Shown: positions 1 through 10,100, numbered from the stretch's first letter. The stretch: DNA of 48,393 bases from Candidatus Latescibacterota bacterium (GCA_022706085.1 JAKJDF010000001.1:1-48393); one strand, 5' to 3'. Notes: generated from the letters alone by a model not told the origin. Numbers and translations are program-made.

Positions 1-1
1 A

Positions 2-856
2 GCCCCGGGGAAAATGCTTTACGACGCACGCGGGTGGGCTGATGTTCAGGCGGCGCCAGTAGTGCAACGACCGGAACCATTGGGGCGCATCACGATGATT
101 GTGGACGACAAGCCCTCAGGGGACCTGCACTGTCTCAACGTGTACGATTCCCAGTTGGAGGAACTGTGCCGACTGCCGAGAGGTACCATCCGCGCAGTTC
201 GCGTGATCGAAGGCACACCTGTTCCAGCGGGCGAAGGTGGCGCGAGTGCTCTGGTTCCCCGTGTACGAAGTCGCATCGTCGGTGAGGGCGTTGTGGAAGA
301 GGACGGATCCTTCAACCTGGTTGTCCCGGGATCGACGCCGTTGCGTTTCCAGCTTCTGGACAGCTCGGGTATGGCGCGCGCAACAATGCACAACTGGATG
401 TGGCTTCACCGGCGCGACCAGCGGGGTTGTATAGGTTGCCACGAAAACCCCGAATTGGCGCCAGAAAACCGGTCCACTCAGGCACTTCTCCGGATGAGAG
501 CGGACACCCTCCTCAAGCCGCCGGCTGAACGGGAGTCGTTTTCGTTTCGCGGGGATGTCAACCCAGTTCTACAGCGTTCGTGTCTGCCCTGCCATTCGGG
601 ATCGCGCATTTCAGGATTCTCCATTACCGGCAATGATACCACAAGCTACCAGAAGCTGTTCGCAACACAACAACCCACAGGCCGCCGTTTCGTCGAGAAA
701 GGGGCGGCGCGGTCCAGCGTTCTCATCTGGGCAGTTCGCGGGAAGGTGATGGACACCAATTCTGGCACCGTGCGCAGCATGCCGCCTCAAATGGCGCTGC
801 CGCGATCTGAAATCGATTTGCTGACCGCCTGGGTAGATTTTGGCGCCCCGTTTTGA
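2..856 (+). CDS. Hydrazine-synthase-alpha-like c-type cytochrome, C-terminal part (5' end outside window)
   Basis: The frame is open to the left edge, so the start lies outside the window; the ATG at 14 is probably internal. Counting from that ATG, a beta-rich segment with the run GSFNLVVPGSTPLRFQLLD leads into CIGCHE (residues 139-143 for the heme motif). This layout matches the middle domain of hydrazine synthase alpha-like proteins. A second heme-binding motif, CLPCH (190-194), lies in a FRGDVNPVLQRSC context typical of planctomycetal cytochrome domains. Family members usually carry an N-terminal WD40/PD40-like propeller, which would lie upstream here. The protein is probably exported, because heme is attached outside the cytoplasmic membrane. 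Its stop is 25 nt before the next start, which indicates an operon. Only about 50 residues separate the two hemes, much less than in true anammox HzsA, so hydrazine synthesis should not be assumed. Confidence 0.8.
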   Translation, partial: APGKMLYDARGWADVQAAPVVQRPEPLGRITMIVDDKPSGDLHCLNVYDSQLEELCRLPRGTIRAVRVIEGTPVPAGEGGASALVPRVRSRIVGEGVVEEDGSFNLVVPGSTPLRFQLLDSSGMARATMHNWMWLHRRDQRGCIGCHENPELAPENRSTQALLRMRADTLLKPPAERESFSFRGDVNPVLQRSCLPCHSGSRISGFSITGNDTTSYQKLFATQQPTGRRFVEKGAARSSVLIWAVRGKVMDTNSGTVRSMPPQMALPRSEIDLLTAWVDFGAPF

Positions 857-881
857 GAACGAGTCTGGAGGGGGTTCTCCG

Positions 882-2816
882 GTGCGTGCAATCACAAACT
901 CAGCGTGGCGCGTGACCTCGGTGGTGGGGTTTGCGGCGGTGGTCTGCATCGCCGCGGCGAATGTGAATCACGTTCGCACAGACTCTGACTCGAGTTACAC
1001 CACCACAGTCGACTCACGTTACAAATCGCCGATCAATCTGAAGTTGAGCAGCGACGGGCGTTTCGCGTACGTCGTGTGTGAGAAAAGTGGCGAATTGATC
1101 TGCGTCGATCTCAGGACGCGGCGTCCGGTAGCCTCCGCCCACGTGGGCGGCCACCCTTTTGATCTCGCAGTATCCCGGGACGGGGCTCTGGTTTTCGTCA
1201 CTTGCCGCGAAACGGATTCCGTAGTGGTGATAGACTCCGGATCGTTTCGTGAACGCGATAGGTTCGCTGCAGGGTTCAATCCTCACGGGCTGGCAATCGA
1301 TACAACCGGACACCGTCTGTTTGTTGCCAACATGGCTGCGGACAACCTTAGCATCGTTGATTCCCGCGCCGGAACTCTCCTGAGCACCATTGGTACGGGA
1401 AGGCAACCTTTCGATGTTGTGATCTCGCCGGATAATCGCCTCGCCGCAGTCACGAATCAGCTTTCTGACCGAATACCCTTCCGCGTAACGCCGTCCTCGG
1501 AAATCACCATCGTTGATGTAGCCTCGGGGCGCGTTACCGCCCGTGTGGAAACCCCGGGATGCGTGATCCATCAAGGCGTAACGTGGACACCGGACGGCAA
1601 GTGGATTCTCGCCGTTACGGAGATACCACGAAACCTTGTCCCGGAAACGCAGATGTATCAAGGGTGGATGGTCACGTACGCCCTCATGGTGGTCGAACCC
1701 CGCCGGGGAGGACGTGTCGGGCGGCTCCTCCTCGACGATGCAAATCTTTACTACGCTGACCCGTTTGACGTTGTCTGCTCGCCGGATGGGGAGACCATCT
1801 ATATCAGTTCGTCTGGCGCCGATGTGGTGAACGTTCTCAGTTGGAGTGCGGTCACACGCACGTTGCGGATTCGGGAAGATCGAATCACCGTGAACGACGA
1901 CTCCTTGGCGCTCTACGCAAGACATCTTGGTTTGAGTGGTGAGTACGTTGTCGCCCGTATTCCATGTGGCACGAACCCCAAAGGTATGGCCCTCAATCAC
2001 ACCGGTGATACGCTCTACGTCGCCAATCGATTGTCTGACGCCGTCGGAATAATAGACACCCGACTCATGAAATGTGTCGGTGAGATTGCACTGGGAGGAC
2101 CGACAGAAATCACCGAGTTGAGGGAGGGCGAGCGCCTTTTCAACTACGCCAGCATAAGTTTCCAGAAACAGGTAAGCTGTGCAACCTGTCATCCGGAGAA
2201 CAACGTTGACGGGCTTCTGTATGACATTGCGGCAGACGGAGGATTCGGAAGGAACATCGTCGACAACAGGACCATGCGCGGCATTGCGGAAACAGCCCCG
2301 TTCAAATGGAGCGGAAAGAACCCGACGATCGAACGGCAGGAAGGTCCGAGGGCCGCACAGCTGTTTTTCCGTTCCCATGGCTTTGACCAACGGGGCGTTC
2401 GGGCGATCAGCCATTTCATCGAGTCACTCCCGCTGACGCGCAACCGGTACCTCAGCCCTGACAGCGTTCTGACTCCGGCCCAGAGGAGGGGCAAGGCTTT
2501 GTTTTATAGAACGTTCACAAATACCGGTGCATACATCCCCATCGGCAACCGATGTATTACCTGCCACGAACCGCCGCTGTACACCAATCGGAGAATGCAC
2601 AACGTCGGAACGCAGGCGGACCACGACCTGGAACGCCATTTCGACACCCCGCAATTGAACAGGGTGTACGAAACGCCGCCCTTCCTTCACGATGGAAGGT
2701 GTTGGTCACTGGAGGAAATCTGGACCCTGCACAACCCTGATGATCTGCACGGCCAGACGAACGACATGATGAAAGAGCAGTTGAACGACCTGATCGAATA
2801 CATGAAAACGTTCTGA
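882..2816 (+). CDS. YVTN-type beta-propeller fused to di-heme cytochrome c peroxidase-like domain
   Basis: I place the start at GTG 882. A strong Shine-Dalgarno run GGAGGGGG (867-874) lies 7 nt upstream, and the product then begins with a plausible signal peptide. An upstream TTG at 840 would overlap the previous gene and lacks such a site. The protein is 644 residues. Residues about 35-400 are repeated propeller blades of the form 'DG..FAYVVCEKSGELICVDL' and 'GDTLYVANRLSDAVGIID'. The C-terminal third carries two heme sites, CATCH (433-437) and CITCH (558-562), and ends with a LHDGR...LEEIW...HN tail typical of bacterial di-heme peroxidases and MauG-like proteins. The likely location is the periplasm or cell surface. 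The propeller may dock a partner, and the substrate is unknown. Stop to next start is only 9 nt. Confidence 0.85.
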   Translation: MRAITNSAWRVTSVVGFAAVVCIAAANVNHVRTDSDSSYTTTVDSRYKSPINLKLSSDGRFAYVVCEKSGELICVDLRTRRPVASAHVGGHPFDLAVSRDGALVFVTCRETDSVVVIDSGSFRERDRFAAGFNPHGLAIDTTGHRLFVANMAADNLSIVDSRAGTLLSTIGTGRQPFDVVISPDNRLAAVTNQLSDRIPFRVTPSSEITIVDVASGRVTARVETPGCVIHQGVTWTPDGKWILAVTEIPRNLVPETQMYQGWMVTYALMVVEPRRGGRVGRLLLDDANLYYADPFDVVCSPDGETIYISSSGADVVNVLSWSAVTRTLRIREDRITVNDDSLALYARHLGLSGEYVVARIPCGTNPKGMALNHTGDTLYVANRLSDAVGIIDTRLMKCVGEIALGGPTEITELREGERLFNYASISFQKQVSCATCHPENNVDGLLYDIAADGGFGRNIVDNRTMRGIAETAPFKWSGKNPTIERQEGPRAAQLFFRSHGFDQRGVRAISHFIESLPLTRNRYLSPDSVLTPAQRRGKALFYRTFTNTGAYIPIGNRCITCHEPPLYTNRRMHNVGTQADHDLERHFDTPQLNRVYETPPFLHDGRCWSLEEIWTLHNPDDLHGQTNDMMKEQLNDLIEYMKTF

Positions 2817-2825
2817 AGGGCTTTT

Positions 2826-3353
2826 ATGCGGAGAAGCGTGGTTATTGGCGTTCTCGCAGTGCATCTCATTCCTATTCAGGCGACGGCGCCGCCTGAATCA
2901 CCGGCGTACGTTGGTGCTGAAACCTGTGGGCGCTGCCATACTGCCGCTTTCACATCGTGGGCGGGTAGCGACCACTCGCGGGCGGCCCTCGTATTCGGAA
3001 TGAGGGCGGGCAGGGAGATGATGGCGCGCGCAGGAACCGCCGGGTTCCAATTGTCCTGTCGTGCCTGCCACGCTCCACCAGACACCGTGGCCCCAATCTC
3101 CCCCGACGGTAGTTTCAGAAGCGAAGACGGTGTACAATGTGAAACGTGTCACGGTCCCGGAAGCCTCCACGTTCAACTCAGGACGGCGCCGGAGAGCGAC
3201 TCCACGCGTTCGGGACTGGTGCCCGTGCGAGCGGACACGGCCTTTTGTCTGTCGTGCCATCAGGCGGGGAAACCGCTGCATGATGCCACCGCGCTGCGAA
3301 CCCCGCGTTTCGATAAGTCGCTGTTCTGGAAAAGAATCCAGCATCGCCGTTGA
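2826..3353 (+). CDS. Tetraheme cytochrome c554-like protein
   Basis: This 175-residue protein has a short N-terminal hydrophobic signal segment followed by four c-type heme motifs: CGRCH (34-38), CRACH (78-82), CETCH (105-109) and CLSCH (141-145). The opening YVGAETCGRCH and the CETCHGPGSLH segment are characteristic of the cytochrome c554 / multiheme cytochrome family, which passes electrons between periplasmic redox enzymes. Further histidines (for example H50 in SDHSRA and H115) are candidate distal ligands. The start has AAGGG a few bases upstream and follows the preceding stop by 9 nt, so it is almost certainly co-transcribed with the two other heme proteins. It is probably their electron donor or acceptor, which is inferred from position. 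The protein is shorter than many family members but shows no sign of a frameshift. Confidence 0.85.
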   Translation: MRRSVVIGVLAVHLIPIQATAPPESPAYVGAETCGRCHTAAFTSWAGSDHSRAALVFGMRAGREMMARAGTAGFQLSCRACHAPPDTVAPISPDGSFRSEDGVQCETCHGPGSLHVQLRTAPESDSTRSGLVPVRADTAFCLSCHQAGKPLHDATALRTPRFDKSLFWKRIQHRR

Positions 3354-3379
3354 GCGAGTGACCCTCAGAAAGGCTCGAA

Positions 3380-4546
3380 ATGAGGCGGTTGGACACAGGT
3401 AGGCAACCCTCTTTTCCCTTTCCCGCCATCTGGCTCATTCTGTTGGCTGCATGTATGTGCCCTCGCAGCGCTCTGCGCGCAGATCAGTTGCCGGTCGCGC
3501 CTTTGCCGGCGGATTTCCCTGTGTGGGAGCACTGGACGCACTTCACGACGGAAAATGGTCTGCCGTCGGACAAGATCATGTCTGTCGCGGTTGACGGAGA
3601 TGCGGTCTGGGTAGGCACCGATAATGGACTCGCGCTGTTGGAGCAGGGCCGGGTCACAGAGGTGTACACTCCTGCAAACGGGTTGGCGCACAGAGCAGTG
3701 ATTTCGCTTTCCGTTGACGGCCGTTCGCACGATGTCTGGGCAGGCACCATGGGAGGGCTCACCAGAATCAGCGGTGGGAAACTCACGACCTTCACACAAT
3801 TCAACAGCGGGCTTGCCAACGACGTAGTGTTCGGAGTGTGCGTGGAAAACAACAACGTCTGGTTCGCCACAACGGCAGGCACCGGACGGTTTCGCGTCCG
3901 AGAGAACGCGTGGGACGTTTGGACCCCCGAGACCTCGCCACAACACGAACCATGGGGATATTTCGTCGACTACGATGATGCCGCACGCGACGAGTTTGTG
4001 TATGCCGCCCTCTGGGGCGGCGGGTTGATGGAATACGATCTGGCACGAGGAACGTGGAAAGGATACCTCGACCCCGACGGCGAAATGGAGGTGGATGTAT
4101 TTCGGGATGATGGCATCGTCCACGTGATCACGACGGGATGCAGTGCCCGCGCCGGGTTGGTCTGGGTGAGCACATATTTCGGTTTGAGCAGTTACGACCG
4201 GAAGCGCTGGCGCGCGTACATGACCCATGATACCGGACTGGCCAGCGAATTCATCAATTTCGTAAAGGCGCGTGGGCGACGTGCGGTTGTGTGCACTGAT
4301 AAAGGAATCAGCATGGTGGACTATGACACGAACCACTGGGTCACCTACGCACGCGACGAAAACGGTGTCAACCGTTCGGTCAGGATATTTCAGGAAGACC
4401 GCCTCATCCAGGAGCGCAAGTTGGAAGTCGGGCTTTCGAACACGTTCACGTGGGGGTGCGACTTCCAGGGCGATTCGATATGGGTCGCAACGGCGAAGGG
4501 ATTAAGCCTCGGTTGGGTCACGACGCCGTCCTCCACAAGCCGATAG
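3380..4546 (+). CDS. Secreted two-component-regulator-type propeller protein
   Basis: This 388-residue protein has an N-terminal signal peptide with a hydrophobic stretch about residues 16-30 and likely cleavage after SALRA. It then carries repeated Reg_prop-type blades such as VWVGTDNGLALLEQG, VWAGTMGGLTRISGG and IWVATAKGLSLG. The opening FTTENGLPSDKIMSVAVDG is the classical start of this repeat family, best known from the sensor half of hybrid two-component systems. There is no transmembrane helix after the propeller and no kinase or DNA-binding domain, so this is a free extracytoplasmic propeller. It may be a binding or docking module for the neighbouring cytochromes or binding proteins. 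It lies 26 nt after the tetraheme gene and 16 nt before the next, inside the same operon. Confidence 0.75.
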   Translation: MRRLDTGRQPSFPFPAIWLILLAACMCPRSALRADQLPVAPLPADFPVWEHWTHFTTENGLPSDKIMSVAVDGDAVWVGTDNGLALLEQGRVTEVYTPANGLAHRAVISLSVDGRSHDVWAGTMGGLTRISGGKLTTFTQFNSGLANDVVFGVCVENNNVWFATTAGTGRFRVRENAWDVWTPETSPQHEPWGYFVDYDDAARDEFVYAALWGGGLMEYDLARGTWKGYLDPDGEMEVDVFRDDGIVHVITTGCSARAGLVWVSTYFGLSSYDRKRWRAYMTHDTGLASEFINFVKARGRRAVVCTDKGISMVDYDTNHWVTYARDENGVNRSVRIFQEDRLIQERKLEVGLSNTFTWGCDFQGDSIWVATAKGLSLGWVTTPSSTSR

Positions 4547-4562
4547 CGCGGGGGATCAGAAG

Positions 4563-5891
4563 ATGGTGATTGCACGCACGGCGAAATCGCGCGCGGCGCG
4601 CCTGATGGTCGTGCCGGCAGCACTTCTGTTCGTTTCGGCCTCGACAGCGATGGGGCAGTATGCGGGCCGGCCCGACACGATCACGACACGGTACGGAAAC
4701 ACCCCTCCCGAACTGGAACCTTACTCCGGCGGCGTTGCAAACCCTTATCGCCGCTTCTTTCGAGACCCATTGGAATATCTGGGACCGGGACGCGATAAGC
4801 CCGAACCGGATGTGGACACCGTATGGATAGGGGTTCTGGCACCCCTCGAGAGAACGCACGAACGGTATATCGGACAATCGATCGCCAAAGCGTGCCGGCT
4901 GGCAGTAGAGGAGGCGAACGTCAACGGAGGATTCCGGGGCAAACCGTTTGGACTCGTTGTGAGGAATGATACCGGACTCTGGGGTGCCTCCGCAAATGAA
5001 ATCGCCAGCTTCAGCTATGACGATAAAGTGTGGGCAATAATTGGTTCAGTGGACGGAGCCAATACGCACATCGCAATTCGGGTCGCGCTCAAAACTGAAG
5101 TGCCTGTAATGAACGTGGGAGACACGGACCCGACTCTCGTGGAGACGAAGATCCCCTGGGTTTTCCGGGACATTGCGGACGATCGGCAGATGTGCTATAC
5201 GCTGGCGTACCACCTCTACCACGACCGCGGCTTTCAACGTGTGGCGCTTCTGCGGGCAAATAACCGATATGGCAGGTTTGGCGTGGGCGAGTTCCGGCAC
5301 GCCTCCATTCGTTTCGGTTTTCCCGTGCCCATTGAGATCAACTACGACATGCGCTGGGCGGAACTGGACAGCACATTTGCGATGCAAATCGATCGGGTGA
5401 AGCGGGTGGCCCCGGACGCAATCGTCCTCTGGGGGGACGCCGAGCCCGCTGGGCACCTTGTTCGCAGGCTGTGTCAGGAGGGCATCAAAGCGCCGATATT
5501 CGCCTCTGACAGGATCATCCACCCGGATTTCGCAAGAATTGCGGGACCTGCCGCCGAAGGCGTTGTAGCGACAAGCACGTTTGACCCCACCGACGACAAC
5601 CCTGTTCTGCGAGCTTTCCAGCGTGACTACGCTCAACGATTCGGAGAGGAACCCGATGCATACTCGGCGCACGCGTTCGATGGAACCAGGATGGTCATCG
5701 ACGCGATCAGGCAGGCAGGACTCAACCGGTACCGCATCAGGGACGCGCTGGCGGCGATGAGAACCTATGACGGCGTCACTGGAAGGATCGAAATGGACGA
5801 AGCCTATGCGGACAGAAGCCCGGTCACCATCGCCACATTCAAAAACGGGCGCTGGCACTATGGCATCCCGACCCTCACGCGTCGTTTTTGA
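4563..5891 (+). CDS. Branched-chain-amino-acid-type periplasmic binding protein (Peripla_BP_6)
   Basis: This 442-residue protein has a signal peptide ending near STAMGQ. A proline-rich linker to about residue 80 is followed by the type I periplasmic-binding fold of LivJ-like proteins. Family signatures include IGVLAPLERTHERYIGQ, 'AVEEANVNGGFRGKPFGLVV', IIGSVDGANTHIA, VPVMN..DTDPTL and, near the C terminus, PDAYSAHAFDGTRMVIDAIR. Such proteins bind small amino acids, amides or aromatic acids and deliver them to ABC permeases or act as sensors. No permease or ATPase gene is present nearby, and the gene sits directly behind heme proteins. A sensing or non-transport role is therefore possible but inferred. 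The start has GGGGG about 8 nt upstream. The 3' end overlaps the next gene by 32 nt. Confidence 0.85.
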   Translation: MVIARTAKSRAARLMVVPAALLFVSASTAMGQYAGRPDTITTRYGNTPPELEPYSGGVANPYRRFFRDPLEYLGPGRDKPEPDVDTVWIGVLAPLERTHERYIGQSIAKACRLAVEEANVNGGFRGKPFGLVVRNDTGLWGASANEIASFSYDDKVWAIIGSVDGANTHIAIRVALKTEVPVMNVGDTDPTLVETKIPWVFRDIADDRQMCYTLAYHLYHDRGFQRVALLRANNRYGRFGVGEFRHASIRFGFPVPIEINYDMRWAELDSTFAMQIDRVKRVAPDAIVLWGDAEPAGHLVRRLCQEGIKAPIFASDRIIHPDFARIAGPAAEGVVATSTFDPTDDNPVLRAFQRDYAQRFGEEPDAYSAHAFDGTRMVIDAIRQAGLNRYRIRDALAAMRTYDGVTGRIEMDEAYADRSPVTIATFKNGRWHYGIPTLTRRF

Positions 5892-7002
5892 AGCCTTGGC
5901 CGCGCTGTGTGCCTGCGCGGCGGTGGCGGTCGCTCGCCCTTACTCCGATTTTCGGACTCTTGGCGCAGGGTTCCAGCAAGCCACGCCCACGGGTCTGGAC
6001 ACTGCGTCGTTGTCCTGCGTCAGGATCGGCGTGTTTGCCCCCCTTTCCTCCCCTGACGGAGCCACAATAGTCGAAGGCGTGTTGCGCGCAGTAAGCGTCA
6101 AGAACGCGAGCGGAGGGTATTTCGGCAAACCCTTTGAAGCTGTGGTTCAGAACACAGACGGCGCGTGGGGAGTTGCCGCAAAGAAAGTGGTCGCGCTGGC
6201 ATACGACGAAACGGTCTGGGGGATCGTCGGCGGTGTGGACGGACACCAAACGCATCTTGCGGAGCTCATTGCCGCAAAGGCGTGGGTTCCCATTCTTTCT
6301 CCCTGGGCGTCTGATCTCACCGTCGACTATGCGAACGTTCCCTGGGTGTTCCGAACCGTGCCCGACGATCTGAGCCAGGCTTCCAGTCTGGTCGATTATG
6401 CTCGAAGCAGAGGGATAAGCACCTACGCGGTTATCACCGAAGGGTCCAGGGAAGGAACAATCGCTGGCAACAGGTTCATTCACGCCATAGGTGCGGTCGG
6501 AGGATCTGTCGCGATAGCCCGGGAGTGGGCTGCCAACGACTCATTCGTGCACCTGGCCGCATTGGTGCGCGATGCTGCACCTGGCGCGGTCGCGATCTGG
6601 GGAAATGACCAGGCGTCTGCGCGCTTTTCAGCCGCACTGCGACGGATCGGTTACCACGGTTTGCTGCTCGCAGGCGCCCCCTGCGTCTCCCACATGGACG
6701 CACGTCGCGTGGCACCTTTTTCGCCGTTCGTTACGGCAGCGCCGTTTGACTTTTCTGTGCTGCCACACGCGTGGGGCAACGAGCCCAGACGAGCAGTGTT
6801 CTATTCCTCTTTTGAAACGGCGAATCTTCTCATGTCGGCAATCTGCCAAGCAGGGCTGGATCGCGGCCGAATCAGAGACGCGATCTCAAAAACACGCTTC
6901 AATGGAGTACTCGGCCATACTTCCTTCGATAGCCTGGGTGGTACGGAACACGCGCCAGTCCTTTTGCAGCCCGCAGACGATGGCTGGAAACGAGTCGATT
7001 GA
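5860..7002 (+). CDS. Second, divergent Peripla_BP_6 binding protein
   Basis: I chose ATG 5860, inside the end of the preceding gene, because the product (380 residues) then starts with a clear signal peptide, MASRPSRVVFEALAALCACA. Upstream in-frame starts would add a charged, unrelated segment. The body mirrors the preceding protein: VRIGVFAPLSSPDGATIVEG, 'NASGGYFGKPFEAVVQNTDG', GIVGGVDGHQTHLAE and 'VPWVFRTVPDD'. The two are tandem-duplication descendants that have diverged strongly, so they probably bind different ligands. The 32-nt overlap implies translational coupling and a fixed ratio between them. It is the last gene of the compact heme/binding-protein run; a 155-nt gap follows. Confidence 0.8.
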   Translation: MASRPSRVVFEALAALCACAAVAVARPYSDFRTLGAGFQQATPTGLDTASLSCVRIGVFAPLSSPDGATIVEGVLRAVSVKNASGGYFGKPFEAVVQNTDGAWGVAAKKVVALAYDETVWGIVGGVDGHQTHLAELIAAKAWVPILSPWASDLTVDYANVPWVFRTVPDDLSQASSLVDYARSRGISTYAVITEGSREGTIAGNRFIHAIGAVGGSVAIAREWAANDSFVHLAALVRDAAPGAVAIWGNDQASARFSAALRRIGYHGLLLAGAPCVSHMDARRVAPFSPFVTAAPFDFSVLPHAWGNEPRRAVFYSSFETANLLMSAICQAGLDRGRIRDAISKTRFNGVLGHTSFDSLGGTEHAPVLLQPADDGWKRVD

Positions 7003-7157
7003 CCCTTGCGTGCTGCAACGACTTCGCAGTCGGAAAGGCCCGGAACGGCGTTGACGGCGCGCGTCCCTCAGGCTTACCCTTGATTGCAGTCGCGTCAACA
7101 ATCCACGCGTAATTCCCCCTCGGTACCCATCGGTTCAGCTCTCAGGAAGGACTGACA

Positions 7158-10100
7158 ATGAGTCGTTCTTTTCGCGCTTTCGCTGCTGCGGCGTTGGCCA
7201 CCTCCCCCGCCGCAGCCGTCGGGCCGCTGTCGTTTGACGTCCTGTGGACCCACGATACCAATTCGCAGGTCCGGTGTTGCCCGGGGCTCGTGGATGCACC
7301 CGAAGGACCGCTGGTGATCGTCGGAACCGACAACGGCGACATCCTCGCGTTGAACGCCCGTGGTGAGGTACGTTGGCGCGCGAAAATCGACGCTCGCGCT
7401 CACGGTTGGCCAACAACGATCGACCTGCCAGCGGGCAAGACAATTCTTATTGGAGACAGCGATGGAACCGTTCACGCGTTTGCCCCGGATGGGACACTGC
7501 GATGGCGTGTTTCCCTTGGAAATCTTTCCAACGCTGACTGGGGGCATTCGGGGATTAGCCCATGGAGCGGCGTTGCCCCTCTCGTGGGGGGAGGAGATGC
7601 AGTCCTGGTTGTGACAGATCGAAAAGGGCGCCTGTCAGCTCTGCGTGAAGATGGCAGTATCGTCTGGCAGATTCATCTCTCAGAGCGCACGCATTTCCCC
7701 CTTATCGCGATGCCGGCAGTCGGTGACCTTGATGGCGATGGGGCCGATGAGATAGTGGTGTCGAGTTTCGACGGCCGCATCCACTGCTTCGGCGCCGACG
7801 CTTCACTCCGCTGGGTAACGCCGACGATGACGAACGGCGAAGCCGGCTATCACTCGCCGCTCATCGTCGACTGGGGAGATGGTCCTCGCGTGCTGGTACT
7901 TGGCGATACGGACGGGCAGATCCGCTGCCTCGATGGTTCCGGACGGGAGGTCTGGAGGCATCAGAGCACAAGCTGCAACATAGGGCTTCATTGCTCCGTC
8001 GTGCCGTTCAGGACCAACGGCCAGTGGCGGATTTTCGTAGGCTGGAGCAAAACGGGACAGGAAATTCTGGGGACCGACGGGAAGGTGCTCCGCTCGCTGA
8101 GCTTCGGCGGCAGCAGCGGGCTGCTTTTCGGCCCCACGGTGGCGGATCTGGATGGTGACGGGGAACCGGAATTGGCCATGTCGCGGATCCACCACGGAAC
8201 GCTGCGCGTGCTCGATGCCGATGGGAACGAAAGAGCCAACTTCGAGTTGGGCGGAACAACCTGGGGCGCGCCGCTCATCGCAGACATCGATCGGGACGGC
8301 GTCCCCGAGTTCATCACAGTGGAAGCGGGCAACGGTCAGGTCATTGCCCGCAAAGTGCGGGGCGCGTTGCCGGGTGGCGAGATCCAGTGGCCGACCAGCC
8401 GCGGGGATTTTGACGGCCGGAGGAGCCGTCTCACCAATACGAGACGCGTTCAAACCCCGGCTCCACGTGCAGTCGGGGCTGCACGCATTACGCGGGTCGA
8501 GCCTGAGTTCATTGGCACCGGCAAACAACATGTTCGGTTTGCCTCAGCCAACCTTCCCGACAATTCGTGGGTCTGGGTGGAGGCAACGCCCCCGGTCGGG
8601 CATCGCAACGTATTCGTGAACCGCATGGACGATCCAGACCACGGTTGGATCGCCCCGTTCGACCCGGGGACATACACGTTGAAAACCCGGATCCAAACGG
8701 CCGATGGCGCAGTCCTTGGTGAGACGATGGAGCGTTTACCGTTCGTTCCCTTCGCCCGAGAGAAACAGGTCGCGGCCGCGATCCTTCAGGAGTTGTCTGG
8801 CCTGTCCGGGGCCGCGGCTCCATCAGTTTCGCACCTGATCAGTCTTCGCGCCCGGCAGACGCTTCTTGAAATACAGGCCGAGCAGTGCCTTGCGAGTGGG
8901 ACTGAGGAAGAAAAGAGGCTTCTCGCGGAAGAAGGGCAGAAGGAGATTGGCAGGTTGAGAGCTGAGCTGGTCCGCCGCCGCTACGCCGCACGGACAGCAA
9001 CCCAACACACAGGGCAGACAACCGAGATAGTGGCGTGGGATCCCGGTCACCCATGGGTGCCGTTTGATCCCGATACAGACACGCCACAATCCGATCCCAG
9101 TGACACCATACGGGTAACGACAGACCAACGCGCGCACGAAGCAACTTCAGTTTCCGTCGCCAACATCACCGGCAAGACGATCTCGGTGCGCGTATGGCTG
9201 GACCCCTGGAAGGGCGGCGAGGAAACTCCCTCGTCCCCCGCCGTGACATTGCGCCGCAGGGTGTTCGTTGCAACCTCGCGGCGCGGGTACACCCCTGACG
9301 CTTTGCCCGAACTCGATCCTTCCGGCGTGGTGACCATCCCGGCCGGCGAAGCGCTGAGACTATGGCTCGATTGGTCATCAGGTGACACACCGGCAGGAAG
9401 CTATTCCTCGACGCTTTCCATGCGCGCGCTGACCGTCGCGGGGGATGTACTGCACATCCCGCTCCAATGGGAAGTGAGCACCGTCGCCCTCCCGGATTCC
9501 ATGCCACTGGCGTTTCGCGTCTGGGCATATGAACAACCCGCGTTTTTTGACAGGGACGCAGTCTGGGCCGATCTTCGGGCCCATTACGTAAATGTGTACG
9601 ATATCCCGGTGCCGACCGTGCGTTACAACGCCGACGGGGAAATAACCGCCGAGGATTGGGCCGCCGTCGAGGATGTTCTTCGACGTGCCCCGAGCGGTTC
9701 GTTCTTCCTGTGGCACGGTCGCGAGACCCTTGTCCAGCCGGCGGAGGGCGCCCCGGCTTCGGGTTCACCCGCGTGGGAAAAGGCGTTTCGGACCTTCGTG
9801 CCACGGTGGTTGGACGGTCTGGCTGCGCGCGGGTTGCCGCCAGACCGCCACGCAAACTACATCCTCGACGAGCCTGGTATCGACGGCGGACCCAGCGTGT
9901 ACGAACTGATACGCATTGCCCGCCTGTACAAAGCAGCCGATCCCCGGGTGAGGATTTTCGCCAACCCGGCGGGAGGTGCGACCGCGCAGCATGTTGACGA
10001 CTTGAACGAGGTCGTCGACATCTTCGATCCGATCATGAACTTCGCTCATTTCGAACGGGTTCTGGCAAAAGGGAAGCCCACGTGGACCTACGAGTGCGGG

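Noticed and set aside
1014-2414. Long antisense open frame (466 codons) opposite the propeller-cytochrome gene
   Set aside because: Composition is arginine/histidine/valine-rich with no domain, and the opposite strand carries clear heme and propeller motifs.
2-3353. True hydrazine synthase / anammox locus
   Set aside because: The hemes of gene 1 are only about 50 residues apart, unlike HzsA. No hydrazine dehydrogenase, nitrite reductase or other anammox gene is seen, and HZS-alpha-like proteins of unknown role are widespread. Only the resemblance is kept as a finding.
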